A stretch of DNA of 64,000 bases from Bradyrhizobium acaciae (GCF_020889785.1 NZ_JACMYK010000006.1:1-64000); one strand, 5' to 3'. Shown: positions 8,883 to 17,410, counted from the first letter of the stretch. Program-made: numbers and translations. The notes: generated by a model from the letters alone, not told the origin.

Positions 8883-8908
8883 CGAGATATTCCTGCGAGA
8901 TATTCCTG
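8883..8908. repeat. 13-bp perfect tandem repeat in divergent promoter
   Basis: CGAGATATTCCTG occurs twice head to tail (8883-8895 and 8896-8908) between the divergent small-membrane-protein and HxlR genes. Tandem direct repeats of this length next to a regulator gene can be binding sites for that regulator; here this is inference only. Confidence 0.6.
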
Positions 8909-8997
8909 GCGGCGGGCTGGTTACGTCGCTCGCGCCGTTCACGGTCCCACATCAATCATGGACCAGCCAGACACATTAATTTCTGACCGAGGAAACC

Positions 8998-9429
8998 ATG
9001 GCCTACCATCGCAAGCGCCCTGCCCCGGATCCGTGCCCCGTCGAGGCGGTCCTCAAGATCGTCTCGGGCAAGTGGAAGGTCCGGGTGCTTCATCTGCTTT
9101 CGCTGGACGAACTCAGCTTCGGCGAATTGCGCAACTCGATCGTGGGCGTTCGCCAGCAAGTCTTGTCCAGCCTGCTGCGGGACATGATCGCCGACGGCGC
9201 GGTCCGTCAGCGCAAGATTTCATCCGAACGATCGATCTACGCGCTGACGGACAGAGGATTCGAGCTTGTTGCGCTGCTGACCCCGCTGGCCGAGTGGGGA
9301 AACAATCTGCTCGCCGAACAGGGCGTTGCGTGGCGGCCACCCGAGCCGCGGCGAAGCGCTCAGCACAGCGACGGTGACGAGACCTACCGGACCTCGGGGC
9401 ACCCGTCCGCGCAGAACGTGCAACGATAA
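8998..9429 (+). CDS. HxlR-family winged-helix regulator
   Basis: This 143-residue protein has the HxlR/MarR-like winged helix: CPVEAVLKIVSGKWKVRVLHLL at residues 13-34 with the family's near N-terminal cysteine (redox or electrophile sensing in several relatives), FGELRNSIVGVRQQVLSSLLRDM as recognition helix, and YALTDRGFELVALLTPLAEWG as wing and dimer helix. GAGGAAACC precedes the ATG at 8998. The last 40 residues are polar and lie outside the domain. It diverges from the membrane protein / amidohydrolase pair, which it may control through the repeat in the shared promoter. Confidence 0.9.
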   Translation: MAYHRKRPAPDPCPVEAVLKIVSGKWKVRVLHLLSLDELSFGELRNSIVGVRQQVLSSLLRDMIADGAVRQRKISSERSIYALTDRGFELVALLTPLAEWGNNLLAEQGVAWRPPEPRRSAQHSDGDETYRTSGHPSAQNVQR

Positions 9430-9810
9430 TTGCGTTCGACCGGTTTGCTCACCGATTCCCGTGCCGGGTGTACGCCGCAGCCACCGTGCAACGGCAATCC
9501 GTCGGACCGGCGCCAGGAATGAATGTGTCATAATTGAACTCAGGTCTCGAGTTCGACGGACTGATTGAATGTGGAGTGGATCCGAACTGGCCGGATCGCG
9601 CATCTGAACCGAAATTGACGCGAAAAGAATCCTCACCGGATTGGCAGGCGAATCAGACACGCTGTGGTGGCTCGATCAACCGCCATCTCGCCGGACGACT
9701 AGTGCCACCGGTTAAGTCCGGTCGCGCCTGGGGATCGTGCCGCGGTCCGCTCGACGGGGCGCGATCGGCTTGTTAAGCCGCGTCTCCGCAAGGATGATTT
9801 GAGTCGGGGC
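9430..9810. other. Intergenic region, no gene recognised
   Basis: About 380 bp between the HxlR gene and the ATPase gene. Short plus-strand frames exist but none has a family-like sequence or ribosome site. No clear terminator follows the HxlR gene. AAGGA at 9790-9794 may serve the ATPase. Confidence 0.4.
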
Positions 9811-11322
9811 ATGACCGTAGCGATCGAGATGGGACAAACGACGTCCGGCACTTCGGCGGCCATCGACCTCGAGGAGCTATTGGCCACGCGCCTCCTGGTG
9901 CAGGGCAATTCGGGTTCCGGCAAATCGCATCTGCTGCGCCGGCTCCTGGAACAGAGCGCCCCGTGGGTCCAGCAGACCATCATCGATCCCGAGGGTGACT
10001 TCGTGACCCTCGCCGAGCGATTCGGTCACCTCGTGATCGATGCCGAGGACCATACCGAGCGCAGTTTGCAGGTCGCCGGCGAGCGCGTGCGCATCCACCG
10101 CGTTTCCACGGTGCTCAATCTCGAAGGGCTCGACGCCGAGAACCAGATGCGGCGGGCCGCGGCTTTCCTCGGCGGAATGTTCGAGGTCCCGCGCGACCAC
10201 TGGTACCCGATGCTGGTGGTGGTGGACGAGGCGCAGCTGTTCGCACCGGCCGTTGCAGGCGAGGTCACCGACGAGGCGCGCAAGCTCTCGCTCGGCGCGA
10301 TGACCAATCTGATGTGCCGTGGCCGCAAGCGCGGCCTTGCGGGAATCATCGCAACCCAGCGGCTGGCGAAGCTCGCCAAGAATGTCGCGGCCGAAGCGTC
10401 GAACTTCCTGATGGGCCGGACCTTCCTCGATATCGACATGGCGCGCGCCGCCGACCTGCTCGGCATGGAGCGGCGCCAGGCGGAAGCCTTCCGCGACCTC
10501 GAGCGCGGACAATTCATGGCGCTGGGGCCCGCGCTCTCGCGCCGCCCGCTGGGCTTGCGCATCGGTCCAACGGACACGCAGCCGCGCAACGCGGCGCCGC
10601 GGCTGATGCCGCTGCCCGAAGCGGCCCTGGAGGACGCACGCGCCATCATCCTCGCAGCTCCGCCGCCCGAAACCGTGCGGCCGCCGCGCCGCGCGCCGGC
10701 GCCGGACCTGCTCAGCCAATTGATGGCCGCCAAGTCACCAGCACCGGAGGCGGAGCCTGAAACCGCGGAGCCGCCGCCGAGCGCCGAGCAACTGGCCGAG
10801 CGGCGTGAGCGGCTGGATCGCATCCTGCGCGCCATCCTCGCCGAGCCCGACGCGGGCTTCCGCGCCATCGGCGTGCTCTATCAGGAGTTCGTGGTCCGCT
10901 GCCGCATCGAGGGACTCGGCGCCGTGGTGCCCGAGCTGACCGATTTCCGCCGCATGCTGACGCGCGCCCGCGCCGGGCTCGGCACCGACATGGCCGAGGA
11001 CGACGTGTGGCAGGACGTCTCGCTGCGTGCGGCCCTGCTGCCCGAGGACATGCAAGGCGTCTTCATGATGATCGCCCGCGCGGCGAAGGAAGGCTGGCCC
11101 TGCCCGAGCGATGCAGCGATCGCCCGCGCCTACGGCACGCACTCGCTGCGCCGCGCGCGGCACCTTCTGACCTACATCGAGGAACAAGGCCTGATCGTCT
11201 GCCAGCTCGACGGCACCGGCCGCAGGACCGTGACCCTCGTCGAACTCGCCTGGGCCACGGCCGCCGCGGATCCGAATGCCGACGATGTGTCGGCGGAAGC
11301 AGCCGGCAGCTCGTCACTGTGA
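9811..11322 (+). CDS. HerA/FtsK-like P-loop ATPase (DUF87 type)
   Basis: This roughly 503-residue protein has an N-terminal HerA-type ATPase core: Walker A VQGNSGSGKSHLLRRLLE at about residues 30-47, IIDPEGDF after it, Walker B MLVVVDEAQLF near 135, and an arginine/sensor region GIIATQRLAKLAKN near 181. A proline-rich linker (about 280-325) follows, then an all-alpha C-terminal half ending in a winged-helix-like segment (HSLRRARHLLTYIEEQGLIV). HerA-family proteins translocate or process DNA, often with NurA nuclease, but no nuclease gene is adjacent. The ATG at 9811 was chosen; a TTG at 9799 has a better-spaced AAGGA. A strong terminator follows 30 bp after the stop. Confidence 0.75.
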   Translation: MTVAIEMGQTTSGTSAAIDLEELLATRLLVQGNSGSGKSHLLRRLLEQSAPWVQQTIIDPEGDFVTLAERFGHLVIDAEDHTERSLQVAGERVRIHRVSTVLNLEGLDAENQMRRAAAFLGGMFEVPRDHWYPMLVVVDEAQLFAPAVAGEVTDEARKLSLGAMTNLMCRGRKRGLAGIIATQRLAKLAKNVAAEASNFLMGRTFLDIDMARAADLLGMERRQAEAFRDLERGQFMALGPALSRRPLGLRIGPTDTQPRNAAPRLMPLPEAALEDARAIILAAPPPETVRPPRRAPAPDLLSQLMAAKSPAPEAEPETAEPPPSAEQLAERRERLDRILRAILAEPDAGFRAIGVLYQEFVVRCRIEGLGAVVPELTDFRRMLTRARAGLGTDMAEDDVWQDVSLRAALLPEDMQGVFMMIARAAKEGWPCPSDAAIARAYGTHSLRRARHLLTYIEEQGLIVCQLDGTGRRTVTLVELAWATAAADPNADDVSAEAAGSSSL

Positions 11323-11350
11323 TCCGGGATTGAGCAGCAAGAATCCGAGC

Positions 11351-11382
11351 ATGAAAAGCCCGCCGTAAGGCGGGCTTTTCAT
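11351..11382 (+). terminator. Strong Rho-independent terminator (bidirectional)
   Basis: ATGAAAAGCCCGCC (11351-11364) and GGCGGGCTTTTCAT (11369-11382) form a 14-bp perfect stem with loop GTAA. A T-run closes the stem on the plus strand and the A-run makes it equally good on the minus strand. It ends the ATPase transcript and would also stop RNA arriving from the monooxygenase operon on the other side. Confidence 0.88.
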
Positions 11383-11505
11383 CTCTGCCGGTCGAGAGAT
11401 TTGGTTGCGGGGAGGCGCAACCACCGATACCGACATTCACTGACGGTCGCCATTTAGACGATTTTCCATCACGGCAACGAATTGAATCTACACAACAATT
11501 GCTTT
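11351..11505 (-). ncRNA. Candidate small RNA with CCTCCC-loop hairpin
   Basis: Read on the minus strand, a possible promoter (TTGACG at 11540-11535, 17-base spacer, TTCTAT at 11517-11512) is followed by an 8-bp perfect hairpin at 11423-11402 with a CCTCCC loop. The strong terminator hairpin at 11382-11351 comes next. Alphaproteobacterial small RNAs that expose CCUCC-type anti-Shine-Dalgarno loops are known, which makes the arrangement suggestive. The alternative is that this is simply the 3' end of the monooxygenase operon mRNA. The -10 match is weak. Confidence 0.3.
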
Positions 11506-11554
11506 GCTGTCATAGAAGAAAAACGACGACCGACCGTCAATCCGCGCGCCTGAG

Positions 11555-12886
11555 TCAGTTCGGCGGCCGAACCAATCCAAGCGAGTCGCGCAGCGTCGTG
11601 CCGCCATACTCTGTTCTGAAGAGACCACGGCGCTGCAGCTCCGGCACCAGTTGATGCACCACGTCCTCTACCCCGCCAGGGAGATAAGGAATCTGCAGCA
11701 TAAAGCCGTCGCAGGCGCCGGCTTCAAACCATTCCTGCATGCGGTCGGCGACCGAGCCGGGCGTTCCGGTGAAGCCGCTGGTAGTACGCCCCGCGCCGTA
11801 ACGCTGCCCCAGTTCGGCCAGGCTGAGACCGGAGCGACGGGTCAGCTCGGAAACCTCGCGATAATGGCCCTCGACGCCGGGGACATTGAGATTTTCGGGC
11901 AGGACCTGGTCCTGCGGAAACAGCGAGAGATCGACACCGAGGTGATAAGACAGTGTCGAGAGCCCGGCCTCGGGATGGGAAAGACCATAGAGTTCATCGT
12001 GCAGCGCCTTGGCATGGCTCTCGGTGTCTGCAATTACCGGCACGACGCCGGGCAATACCTTGAGCGTATCCGGGTCGCGGCCGAACCGCACCGCACGCGC
12101 GCGCAGGTCGTTGCGAAATTCGACGGCGACGTCGATCAACCCGGGGGTCACGAAAACGATCTCGGCCCAGCGCGCGGCGAAGTCGCGGCCACGTGCCGAG
12201 GCACCAGCCTGGATGAAGACCGGACGGCCTTGCGGTGGGCGACTGACATTGAGAGGACCGCGAACATTGAACCATTTGCCGACATGATTGATCGCCCGGA
12301 CCTTGGCCGGATCGGCAAACAGCGGCGCCTCGCGATCGCGCACCAGAGCGTCATCCTGCCAGGAATTCCATAGCTTGGTCGTGACTTCGAGAAATTCGTC
12401 AGCACGGTCGTAGCGTTCGTCGCGCGAGAGCTGCTCGGTCAACCCGAAGTTACGCGCCTCCGCTTCCTGGAATGACGTGACGATGTTCCATGCCGCTCGG
12501 CCGCCGCTGATATGATCGAGGGTCGCCAGTGCACGGGCCAGACCGTACGGCTGCGTGTAGGTCGTGGAAATCGTCGCGCCAAGCCCGAGGTGCCTGGTCG
12601 CTCCCGCGATGACCGATAACACCACCAGCGGATCGAGCCGCAGGGCACCCAAGGCCCCATAGCGGAGCTGGCTGTCCAGGCTGCCACCGAGCGTATCCGG
12701 AATCGCGACAATGTCGGCAATGAAGAGCAGATCGAAGCGCCCCTCCTCCAGCAGCCGGCCAATGTTCTGATAGTACCGGGCCGACAGGAGGTCGCCGTCC
12801 GCTTTAGGGTGTCGCCATCCGCCGTGACTTCCCGAGACCGGGCCGGCGGAGACGAATGCGGCGAGATGAAGTTTCTTGGCAGCCAT
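11555..12886 (-). CDS. FMN-dependent monooxygenase, NtaA/SnaA/DszA type
   Basis: This 443-residue bacterial-luciferase-like (LLM) enzyme uses reduced FMN and oxygen. Family hallmarks are LLFIADIVAIPDTLGGSL near residue 55, LDHISGGRAAWNIVTS near 124 with EAEARNFG after it, FIQAGASARGRDFAARWAE near 222, and a C-terminal DGFMLQIPYLPGGVEDVV. It belongs to the NtaA/SnaA/SoxA/DszA subgroup, which attacks nitrilotriacetate, pristinamycin or sulfur heterocycles. As the last gene of an ssuCBA-type operon it most likely desulfonates the imported compound. An FMN reductase must come from elsewhere. Its ATG lies 3 bases after the stop of the 36-codon ORF, suggesting translational coupling. Confidence 0.9.
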   Translation of the reverse strand: MAAKKLHLAAFVSAGPVSGSHGGWRHPKADGDLLSARYYQNIGRLLEEGRFDLLFIADIVAIPDTLGGSLDSQLRYGALGALRLDPLVVLSVIAGATRHLGLGATISTTYTQPYGLARALATLDHISGGRAAWNIVTSFQEAEARNFGLTEQLSRDERYDRADEFLEVTTKLWNSWQDDALVRDREAPLFADPAKVRAINHVGKWFNVRGPLNVSRPPQGRPVFIQAGASARGRDFAARWAEIVFVTPGLIDVAVEFRNDLRARAVRFGRDPDTLKVLPGVVPVIADTESHAKALHDELYGLSHPEAGLSTLSYHLGVDLSLFPQDQVLPENLNVPGVEGHYREVSELTRRSGLSLAELGQRYGAGRTTSGFTGTPGSVADRMQEWFEAGACDGFMLQIPYLPGGVEDVVHQLVPELQRRGLFRTEYGGTTLRDSLGLVRPPN

Positions 12887-12889
12887 CGA

Positions 12890-13000
12890 TCAGCTCACGG
12901 TCCAGGAGATTACGACGGGTCCGCCGCGCTTGAGCGTGTTGTAGATCGGATGTGAAGCCGGCGATGTGATCGAAACCGTCTCACCGATTTGGGCGCTCAT
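12890..13000 (-). CDS. 36-residue ORF inside sulfonate operon
   Basis: A short frame, ATG at 13000 to TGA at 12890, lies exactly in the 150-bp space between the binding-protein and monooxygenase genes. It starts MSAQIGETVSITSPASH and ends in a PVVISWTVS beta-like segment. AGAGAAA is placed about 8 bases upstream of the ATG, and the stop is 3 bases from the next start codon. No family was recognised. It may be a real small protein, a coupling peptide that delivers ribosomes to the monooxygenase start, or a relic of a larger gene. Confidence 0.5.
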   Translation of the reverse strand: MSAQIGETVSITSPASHPIYNTLKRGGPVVISWTVS

Positions 13001-13039
13001 GATGATTTCTCTGTGTTGCTGATTGCCGCGACGAGTGGC

Positions 13040-14152
13040 CTATGCGCCAAGCTCCAGGGCAACCGCCCTCTTTGCTGCGTCGAATTGTGCGCCGAGCAGG
13101 AACGATCGCACGCCAACCTTGTTCGGCAGGACGCCCAAAGCGTGGAAATTATCCGCGAGATCCTGCGTCGATGCGGCGGCTGCTTCATCGATCGGCCTCA
13201 ATGCGACAGCCGTGGACTCGGAAAGTCTGGCGTCGCGGATCAGCTTCTCGTACACGGCCTGCTCGGCGCCATCAGGTGGAAAACCGCCTTGGGACGCCCA
13301 TAGTGCAACCGATTCTGCCGGGTGCGCGAAAATATAGGCCTGCGTCTCGCGGATGAACTTCACGAACTTCGCGAAGACTTGCGGATACTTCACCGCGACC
13401 TCGCTGCGCGCCACATAGAATGCATAGTCGTAGGTTTTGACGTCCGGCAACAAGCGCGCCTTGTCGCCAAGCTTCGTCAGTGCGAGCGCCGTCGCGGGCT
13501 GCCAGTGAATCCAGCCGTCGATGCTCCCTTGCGCAAACGCTGTGAACGCGTCCGCCCCGCTCAGGCTTACGGCCTGCACGTCGGATAGTCGGAGCCCGGC
13601 AGTCTCCAGATACTTGATCAAACTATAGGTGCCGGTCGTCCCGTTCTGATGGGCAATCTTCTTGCCCTTCAGATCGGCCGCGGACCTGATCGCCGAGCTG
13701 GCCTGCACGAGAAAATCGACCTCGTCGACGGGCAGCGGATAAGCGGCCAGCGGCACGATCGGCACGCGCGCGGGTACGGCGTTCACGACGGCGGTCGCGG
13801 TTGCGAATGTGAAGTCGACCGAACCTGCCTTCACCGCCTCCATGACGGGAAGCGAAGCCGTGAATCCCGGTTGCCAGATGATCCTGGTGCCAAGTTCCCG
13901 CTCAAGGTTTCGGCCGCCGGCGCCGGCCCGCAGCGAGGCCCAGACACCGGTGCGGCCGTCGCCAATGACAGCCACAGTCAATTGTGGTGGAACCGATTCT
14001 GCGGCGCCCGCAAACGACATGCCACGCGCGCCGACCGTCGCTGCTGCGACCGTTACCGCGGCCGAGGCCAGGAATGTTCGGCGCGAAACGGTACGACGGC
14101 GCATGCCAACTGAGCCTTTCGAAGTCATTCGGTCATCCTTTCGATGCGTCAT
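13040..14152 (-). CDS. ssuA: Sulfonate-type ABC substrate-binding protein (SsuA-like)
   Basis: This 370-residue periplasmic binding protein is of the NMT1/SsuA class. The N-terminus carries a twin-arginine-like signal (VSRRTFLASAAVTVAAATVG, about residues 22-41). The mature part shows the two-lobe pattern with AVVNAVPARVPIVPLAAYPL, SAADLKGKKIAHQNGTTGTY and GSIDGWIHWQPATALAL, as in aliphatic sulfonate and taurine binders. Its ATG overlaps the ATPase stop by ATGA, which supports the long start at 14152 despite the extra leader. It is the third gene of the operon permease-ATPase-binding protein-small ORF-monooxygenase. Exact ligand unknown. Confidence 0.88.
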   Translation of the reverse strand: MTHRKDDRMTSKGSVGMRRRTVSRRTFLASAAVTVAAATVGARGMSFAGAAESVPPQLTVAVIGDGRTGVWASLRAGAGGRNLERELGTRIIWQPGFTASLPVMEAVKAGSVDFTFATATAVVNAVPARVPIVPLAAYPLPVDEVDFLVQASSAIRSAADLKGKKIAHQNGTTGTYSLIKYLETAGLRLSDVQAVSLSGADAFTAFAQGSIDGWIHWQPATALALTKLGDKARLLPDVKTYDYAFYVARSEVAVKYPQVFAKFVKFIRETQAYIFAHPAESVALWASQGGFPPDGAEQAVYEKLIRDARLSESTAVALRPIDEAAAASTQDLADNFHALGVLPNKVGVRSFLLGAQFDAAKRAVALELGA

Positions 14153-14877
14153 GCGACCGCCGGAATATTGCCTTCCGCCGTCAACAGACCGTCGAGTAAC
14201 TCTTCCTTCAGAGCAGCCAGGGCCGGCTCGCCACGATGCCTCGGACGTGGCCGATCGAACACGAGGTCCCGCGCAATGCCGCCGTCCTTGACCAGGAGTA
14301 CGCGATCGGAAAGCAGCAGCGCCTCCTCGACATCGTGCGTGACCAACACGACGGTCCGGGGGCGCGCGGCGAGCAGTTGCTCCAGTAGCAATTGCATCGC
14401 CGCGCGGGTGATGGCGTCGAGCGCGCCGAAGGGCTCGTCGAGCAGGAGGAGATCCGGTTCATGAATGAGCGCCCGCGCCAGCGCCACCCGCTGCCGCTGC
14501 CCGCCGGAAAGTCCGATCGGGAACTCGTTCTCGCGCCCCCGCAAACCCACGGCGCGAAGGATGTCAAAGGCCTCGCGGTCCCGGCCGTTGAGGCCCAGTT
14601 GGACATTGCCGAGCACAGTCCGCCACGGCAGCAGGCGATCCTCCTGGAACATCAGCCGTACGTCCGCAGTGCGGCCGGTCGCGCGCAGTTCGATACGACC
14701 GCCGGAAGGTGTCTCGAGGCCCGCAACGAGGCGCAGCAACGTTGACTTGCCGGCACCACTCGGGCCGATGATCGAGACGAACTGGCCCGCTGCGATGTCA
14801 AGGTCGACCTTTTGCAGGACTGAACGGCCGGCAAACGACTTGCTGACGGAGCGCAAGCTGACCTCCGCGCCGCTCAT
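14149..14877 (-). CDS. ssuB: Sulfonate-type ABC transporter ATPase (SsuB-like)
   Basis: This 242-residue ATPase powers the neighbouring permease. Walker A GPSGAGKST lies at residues 38-46, the Q-loop LMFQEDRLLPWRT near 80, the signature LSGGQRQRVALARAL near 126, Walker B LLLLDEPFGALDA near 150, and the switch His in VTHDVEEALLL near 184. The EDRLLPW version of the Q-loop is typical of nitrate/sulfonate/taurine ATPases. The ATG at 14877 overlaps the permease stop as ATGA; frame continues upstream but into the permease gene. Confidence 0.93.
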   Translation of the reverse strand: MSGAEVSLRSVSKSFAGRSVLQKVDLDIAAGQFVSIIGPSGAGKSTLLRLVAGLETPSGGRIELRATGRTADVRLMFQEDRLLPWRTVLGNVQLGLNGRDREAFDILRAVGLRGRENEFPIGLSGGQRQRVALARALIHEPDLLLLDEPFGALDAITRAAMQLLLEQLLAARPRTVVLVTHDVEEALLLSDRVLLVKDGGIARDLVFDRPRPRHRGEPALAALKEELLDGLLTAEGNIPAVA

Positions 14878-15806
14878 GCCTTCCCCCGATCGGTATAGTT
14901 CGGATGCCAGCGCAACAGGCGCCGTTCGATCAGCCGCGTGATAAAATCGGATAGCCAGCCTGCGATCGCATAGAGGATGATCGCCAACATGATGATGTCG
15001 ATGCGCAACAGCTCGCGGGCATTTTGCACGAGGTACCCGATGCCGTCCCGCGATGCGATCGTCTCGCCGACGACCAGGGTCAGCCAGGCGACGCCAAGCG
15101 CATAGCGGATGCCGACCAGGATAGGCTGCAGCGCCGCCGGCAGGATGATGGACCACACCAGCTCCACAGGTCCGAGACCGTAGGACCTGCCGAGCTCGAC
15201 CAGCTTGGGATCGACGTTGCGAATGCCGCCGACAGTATTGATGTAGACGGGGAAGAACGATCCCATCGCGACCAGGATCAACCGCGGCTCCTCTCCGATA
15301 CCGAACCAGAGGATCATGAGCGGCACCAGCGCCAGATGCGGAATGGTTCGGATCATCTGCAGCGAGCGGTCGAGCAGGTCGCGAACCGTCACGAACAACC
15401 CGACGAGCAAGCCAACGATGAGGCCGGCGGTGGCGCCAATCCCGAAGCCGATTGCGACACGACGGAGGCTGATCAAGATATCATGCTGCAATTCACCACG
15501 CTCGGCGAGCTGACGGGCAGCGTTCCAAATATCCGCTGGTGCCGGCACGATCGCTGTCGATACGACCCCACTAACCGACAGGGCATGCCAGATGGCGAGC
15601 ACCGCAAGGGGCGGTAGCCAAGGCAGCAACAACGAACGCCACGGCACGCCTCGCGAAGCCGACGCTGCCGACATGTCCGCGCTGTGCCTGACGTCGGCCA
15701 CGATCGTCACGACGGGTTCGCCCCCGCGGAGGGCTCTCTCCTTGCGAGCAAGTGTTCGCGCCGCTGCCGCATCGGCAGGCGCAGAAAGCAGTGACGCATC
15801 CGCCAT
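14874..15806 (-). CDS. ssuC: Sulfonate-type ABC transporter permease (SsuC-like)
   Basis: This 310-residue inner-membrane permease is of the SsuC/TauC class. About six hydrophobic segments begin at LLLPWLPPLAVLAIWHAL (residue 58 on), and the EAA-like coupling loop is GRSYGLGPVELVWSIILP near 205. The first 50 residues (SAPADAAAARTLARKERALRGG...) are unusually long and polar for this family, so a later start is possible. It heads the operon and faces the Lrp-type gene across about 500 bp, which should contain the promoter. Confidence 0.9.
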   Translation of the reverse strand: MADASLLSAPADAAAARTLARKERALRGGEPVVTIVADVRHSADMSAASASRGVPWRSLLLPWLPPLAVLAIWHALSVSGVVSTAIVPAPADIWNAARQLAERGELQHDILISLRRVAIGFGIGATAGLIVGLLVGLFVTVRDLLDRSLQMIRTIPHLALVPLMILWFGIGEEPRLILVAMGSFFPVYINTVGGIRNVDPKLVELGRSYGLGPVELVWSIILPAALQPILVGIRYALGVAWLTLVVGETIASRDGIGYLVQNARELLRIDIIMLAIILYAIAGWLSDFITRLIERRLLRWHPNYTDRGKA

Positions 15807-15879
15807 GAAATCGAACTAGTGCCGCCTTGTCCTGAGACTAAGGCACCTTGGCAAAGTCCGACGCGGAATTCGACGGCAG

Positions 15880-15895
15880 TGAAATTCATATTTCA
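15880..15895. promoter_or_regulatory. Inverted repeat TGAAAT-N4-ATTTCA
   Basis: A 6-bp inverted repeat in the AT-rich part of the divergent region, about 75 bp upstream of the ssuC-like start. AT-rich dyads of this size are typical of Lrp/AsnC operators, and the adjacent gene encodes such a protein. Function is inferred from position. Confidence 0.35.
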
Positions 15896-16247
15896 GCACT
15901 TTGCATCGAAGCTGTTCTACTTTTCCGCGCCATTTGCAGAACTATTTTTCTGTGCTGGGCCTGCTTGCTCGCATCTCCGCCCAATCCGGTCGCTGCCGCC
16001 CACGAGCATTTCTCGGCGGTTTCATCTCGAACGCCGAGAGCGGCCACATGGAACGAAAGGTCGCTGTGTTATGCGTTGCAACTCGCAAGGCTGCTTGGGC
16101 TCGGCTATTTGCTGGCAGCATCTCGGCGCCCGGCGTGACGACGGTCTCCTGACCTGCAGCAACCGCAGAGACGAACTACGAGAAGCCGCACCTGCAGAAC
16201 GGATCTTCTCCGACTGGAGCTTTATTCAAAACGTTGGCGACTTGCGT

Positions 16248-16257
16248 AGAATATTCT
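16248..16257. promoter_or_regulatory. Palindrome AGAATATTCT upstream of Lrp-type gene
   Basis: A perfect 10-bp palindrome 48 bp before the regulator's ATG, a usual place for an autoregulatory site. It could be chance in an AT-rich stretch. Confidence 0.3.
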
Positions 16258-16304
16258 TTCATCTAGCATCAATCATAACCCATTCATTTGAAAGTTCTCT
16301 GCAT

Positions 16305-16859
16305 ATGACCGACATCCACACGCCTCCAGCGGTCGCGCCACGCCGCCTCGATACGATCGATCGCAAGATACTGAGGGTGCTTCAGGAAGACGCGTCGCTA
16401 TCGGTCGCCGAGATTGGTGAACGCGTTGGGCTGTCCTCAACGCCTTGCTGGAAGCGCGTGCAGCGCCTGGAGACGGAGGGGATCATCACTGGCAAGGTCG
16501 CCCTCGTCGACCAGAACAAGATCGGCCTAGGTTTGTCGGTCTTCGTGTCCGTCGAGAGCGACGATCACTCCGACACGTGGCTGATGAGGTTTGCGTCCAT
16601 CGTCAGCGCGATGCCTGAAGTGATCGAGTTCTACCGCATGGCCGGCGACATCGACTATGTCCTGCGCGTGGTCGTCGCGGACATGCAGAGCTATGATCTG
16701 TTCTACAAGAAGCTGATCGGTGCAATTGCACTGAAGAATGTGACTTCACGTTTCGCGATGGAAAAGATCAAGTCGGTAACCGCCCTGCCCGTGCCAGGAC
16801 TTGAGCTCGCCAAGCCACCTCACCTCCCCACTCGATCAGCCGTTGAGACGAGAGTTTAG
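16305..16859 (+). CDS. Lrp/AsnC-family transcriptional regulator
   Basis: This 184-residue regulator has the classic Lrp layout. The N-terminal helix-turn-helix reads LDTIDRKILRVLQEDASLSV then GLSSTPCWKRVQRLETEGII (residues about 15-64), and the C-terminal RAM ligand-binding domain contains VIEFYRMAGDIDYVLRVVV and MQSYDLFYKKLIG. The ATG at 16305 directly precedes the usual N-terminal tail. It diverges from the sulfonate-type operon and is its most likely regulator, probably responding to an amino acid or a sulfur metabolite. The last 20 residues extend beyond the domain. Confidence 0.92.
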   Translation: MTDIHTPPAVAPRRLDTIDRKILRVLQEDASLSVAEIGERVGLSSTPCWKRVQRLETEGIITGKVALVDQNKIGLGLSVFVSVESDDHSDTWLMRFASIVSAMPEVIEFYRMAGDIDYVLRVVVADMQSYDLFYKKLIGAIALKNVTSRFAMEKIKSVTALPVPGLELAKPPHLPTRSAVETRV

Positions 16860-17410
16860 CGAACGGACCCGAACGAGAGGCACCGGTGGCCTTGAGCGCG
16901 GCGGACACCGCGCGGAGTAACGGAACCCGTGAACACCGGAGGAACATTTTACGTCATTGGCCTGACCAAGAAAATGAATCATCTCGAGAACGTCGCAATG
17001 CAGTTCATCGATTTCAAACTTGCAACTGAAGCCGGGATTCGAAGGTGAGCGACGCAAAGGCGTGATACCCTCGTGGCAAATTATGGATGCGAAGGAGGGT
17101 CTATGCAGCGGATATCTTCTTGGCTTTATGCTTTTGGTCGAATGACTGGACGGTTCCAGGCAAAGTGTCGAGAGCTCGCGCGACCCAACCGCGCCAAAGG
17201 GGGCGAAGACGCGCACGAATTCTTCTTTTTCGGCCCACACGGCTAGGACTTTTCCTCGTCTCGACCCCGCAGAAATCGGCGGGCGGCTTTTTTAAGGGCT
17301 GGACGTCAGCCCCCGTCACAGCCCCTGACGTCACGTGATGACCTGCAATCCAAGGCGTCCATCGCTGGCATCGCCCATCCGGAGCGGCCGGCAGATCAGT
17401 GGAGCGGCAC
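16860..17410. other. Intergenic region, no gene recognised
   Basis: About 550 bp with several short frames on both strands but none with a recognisable family. A weak hairpin CCCGC (17266-17270) with GCGGG (17279-17283) is followed after four bases by six T residues (17288-17293). This could be a plus-strand terminator, but the stem is short and offset from the T-run. GGAG at 17401-17404 is the ribosome site of the next gene. Confidence 0.4.

Larger units (their letters stand above)
15807..16304. other. Divergent promoter region between ssuC and Lrp-type gene
   Basis: About 500 bp without a convincing gene, with a clearly AT-richer stretch around 15,880-15,960. It holds two palindromic sites described separately (15880-15895 and 16248-16257). 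An open plus-strand frame runs through it into the regulator, but the upstream residues do not look like protein. Confidence 0.5.

Noticed and set aside
17266..17293. Terminator in the 16860-17410 gap
   Set aside because: The stem is only 5 bp and is separated from the T-run by four bases, and no gene obviously ends just before it; mentioned under the gap but not called.
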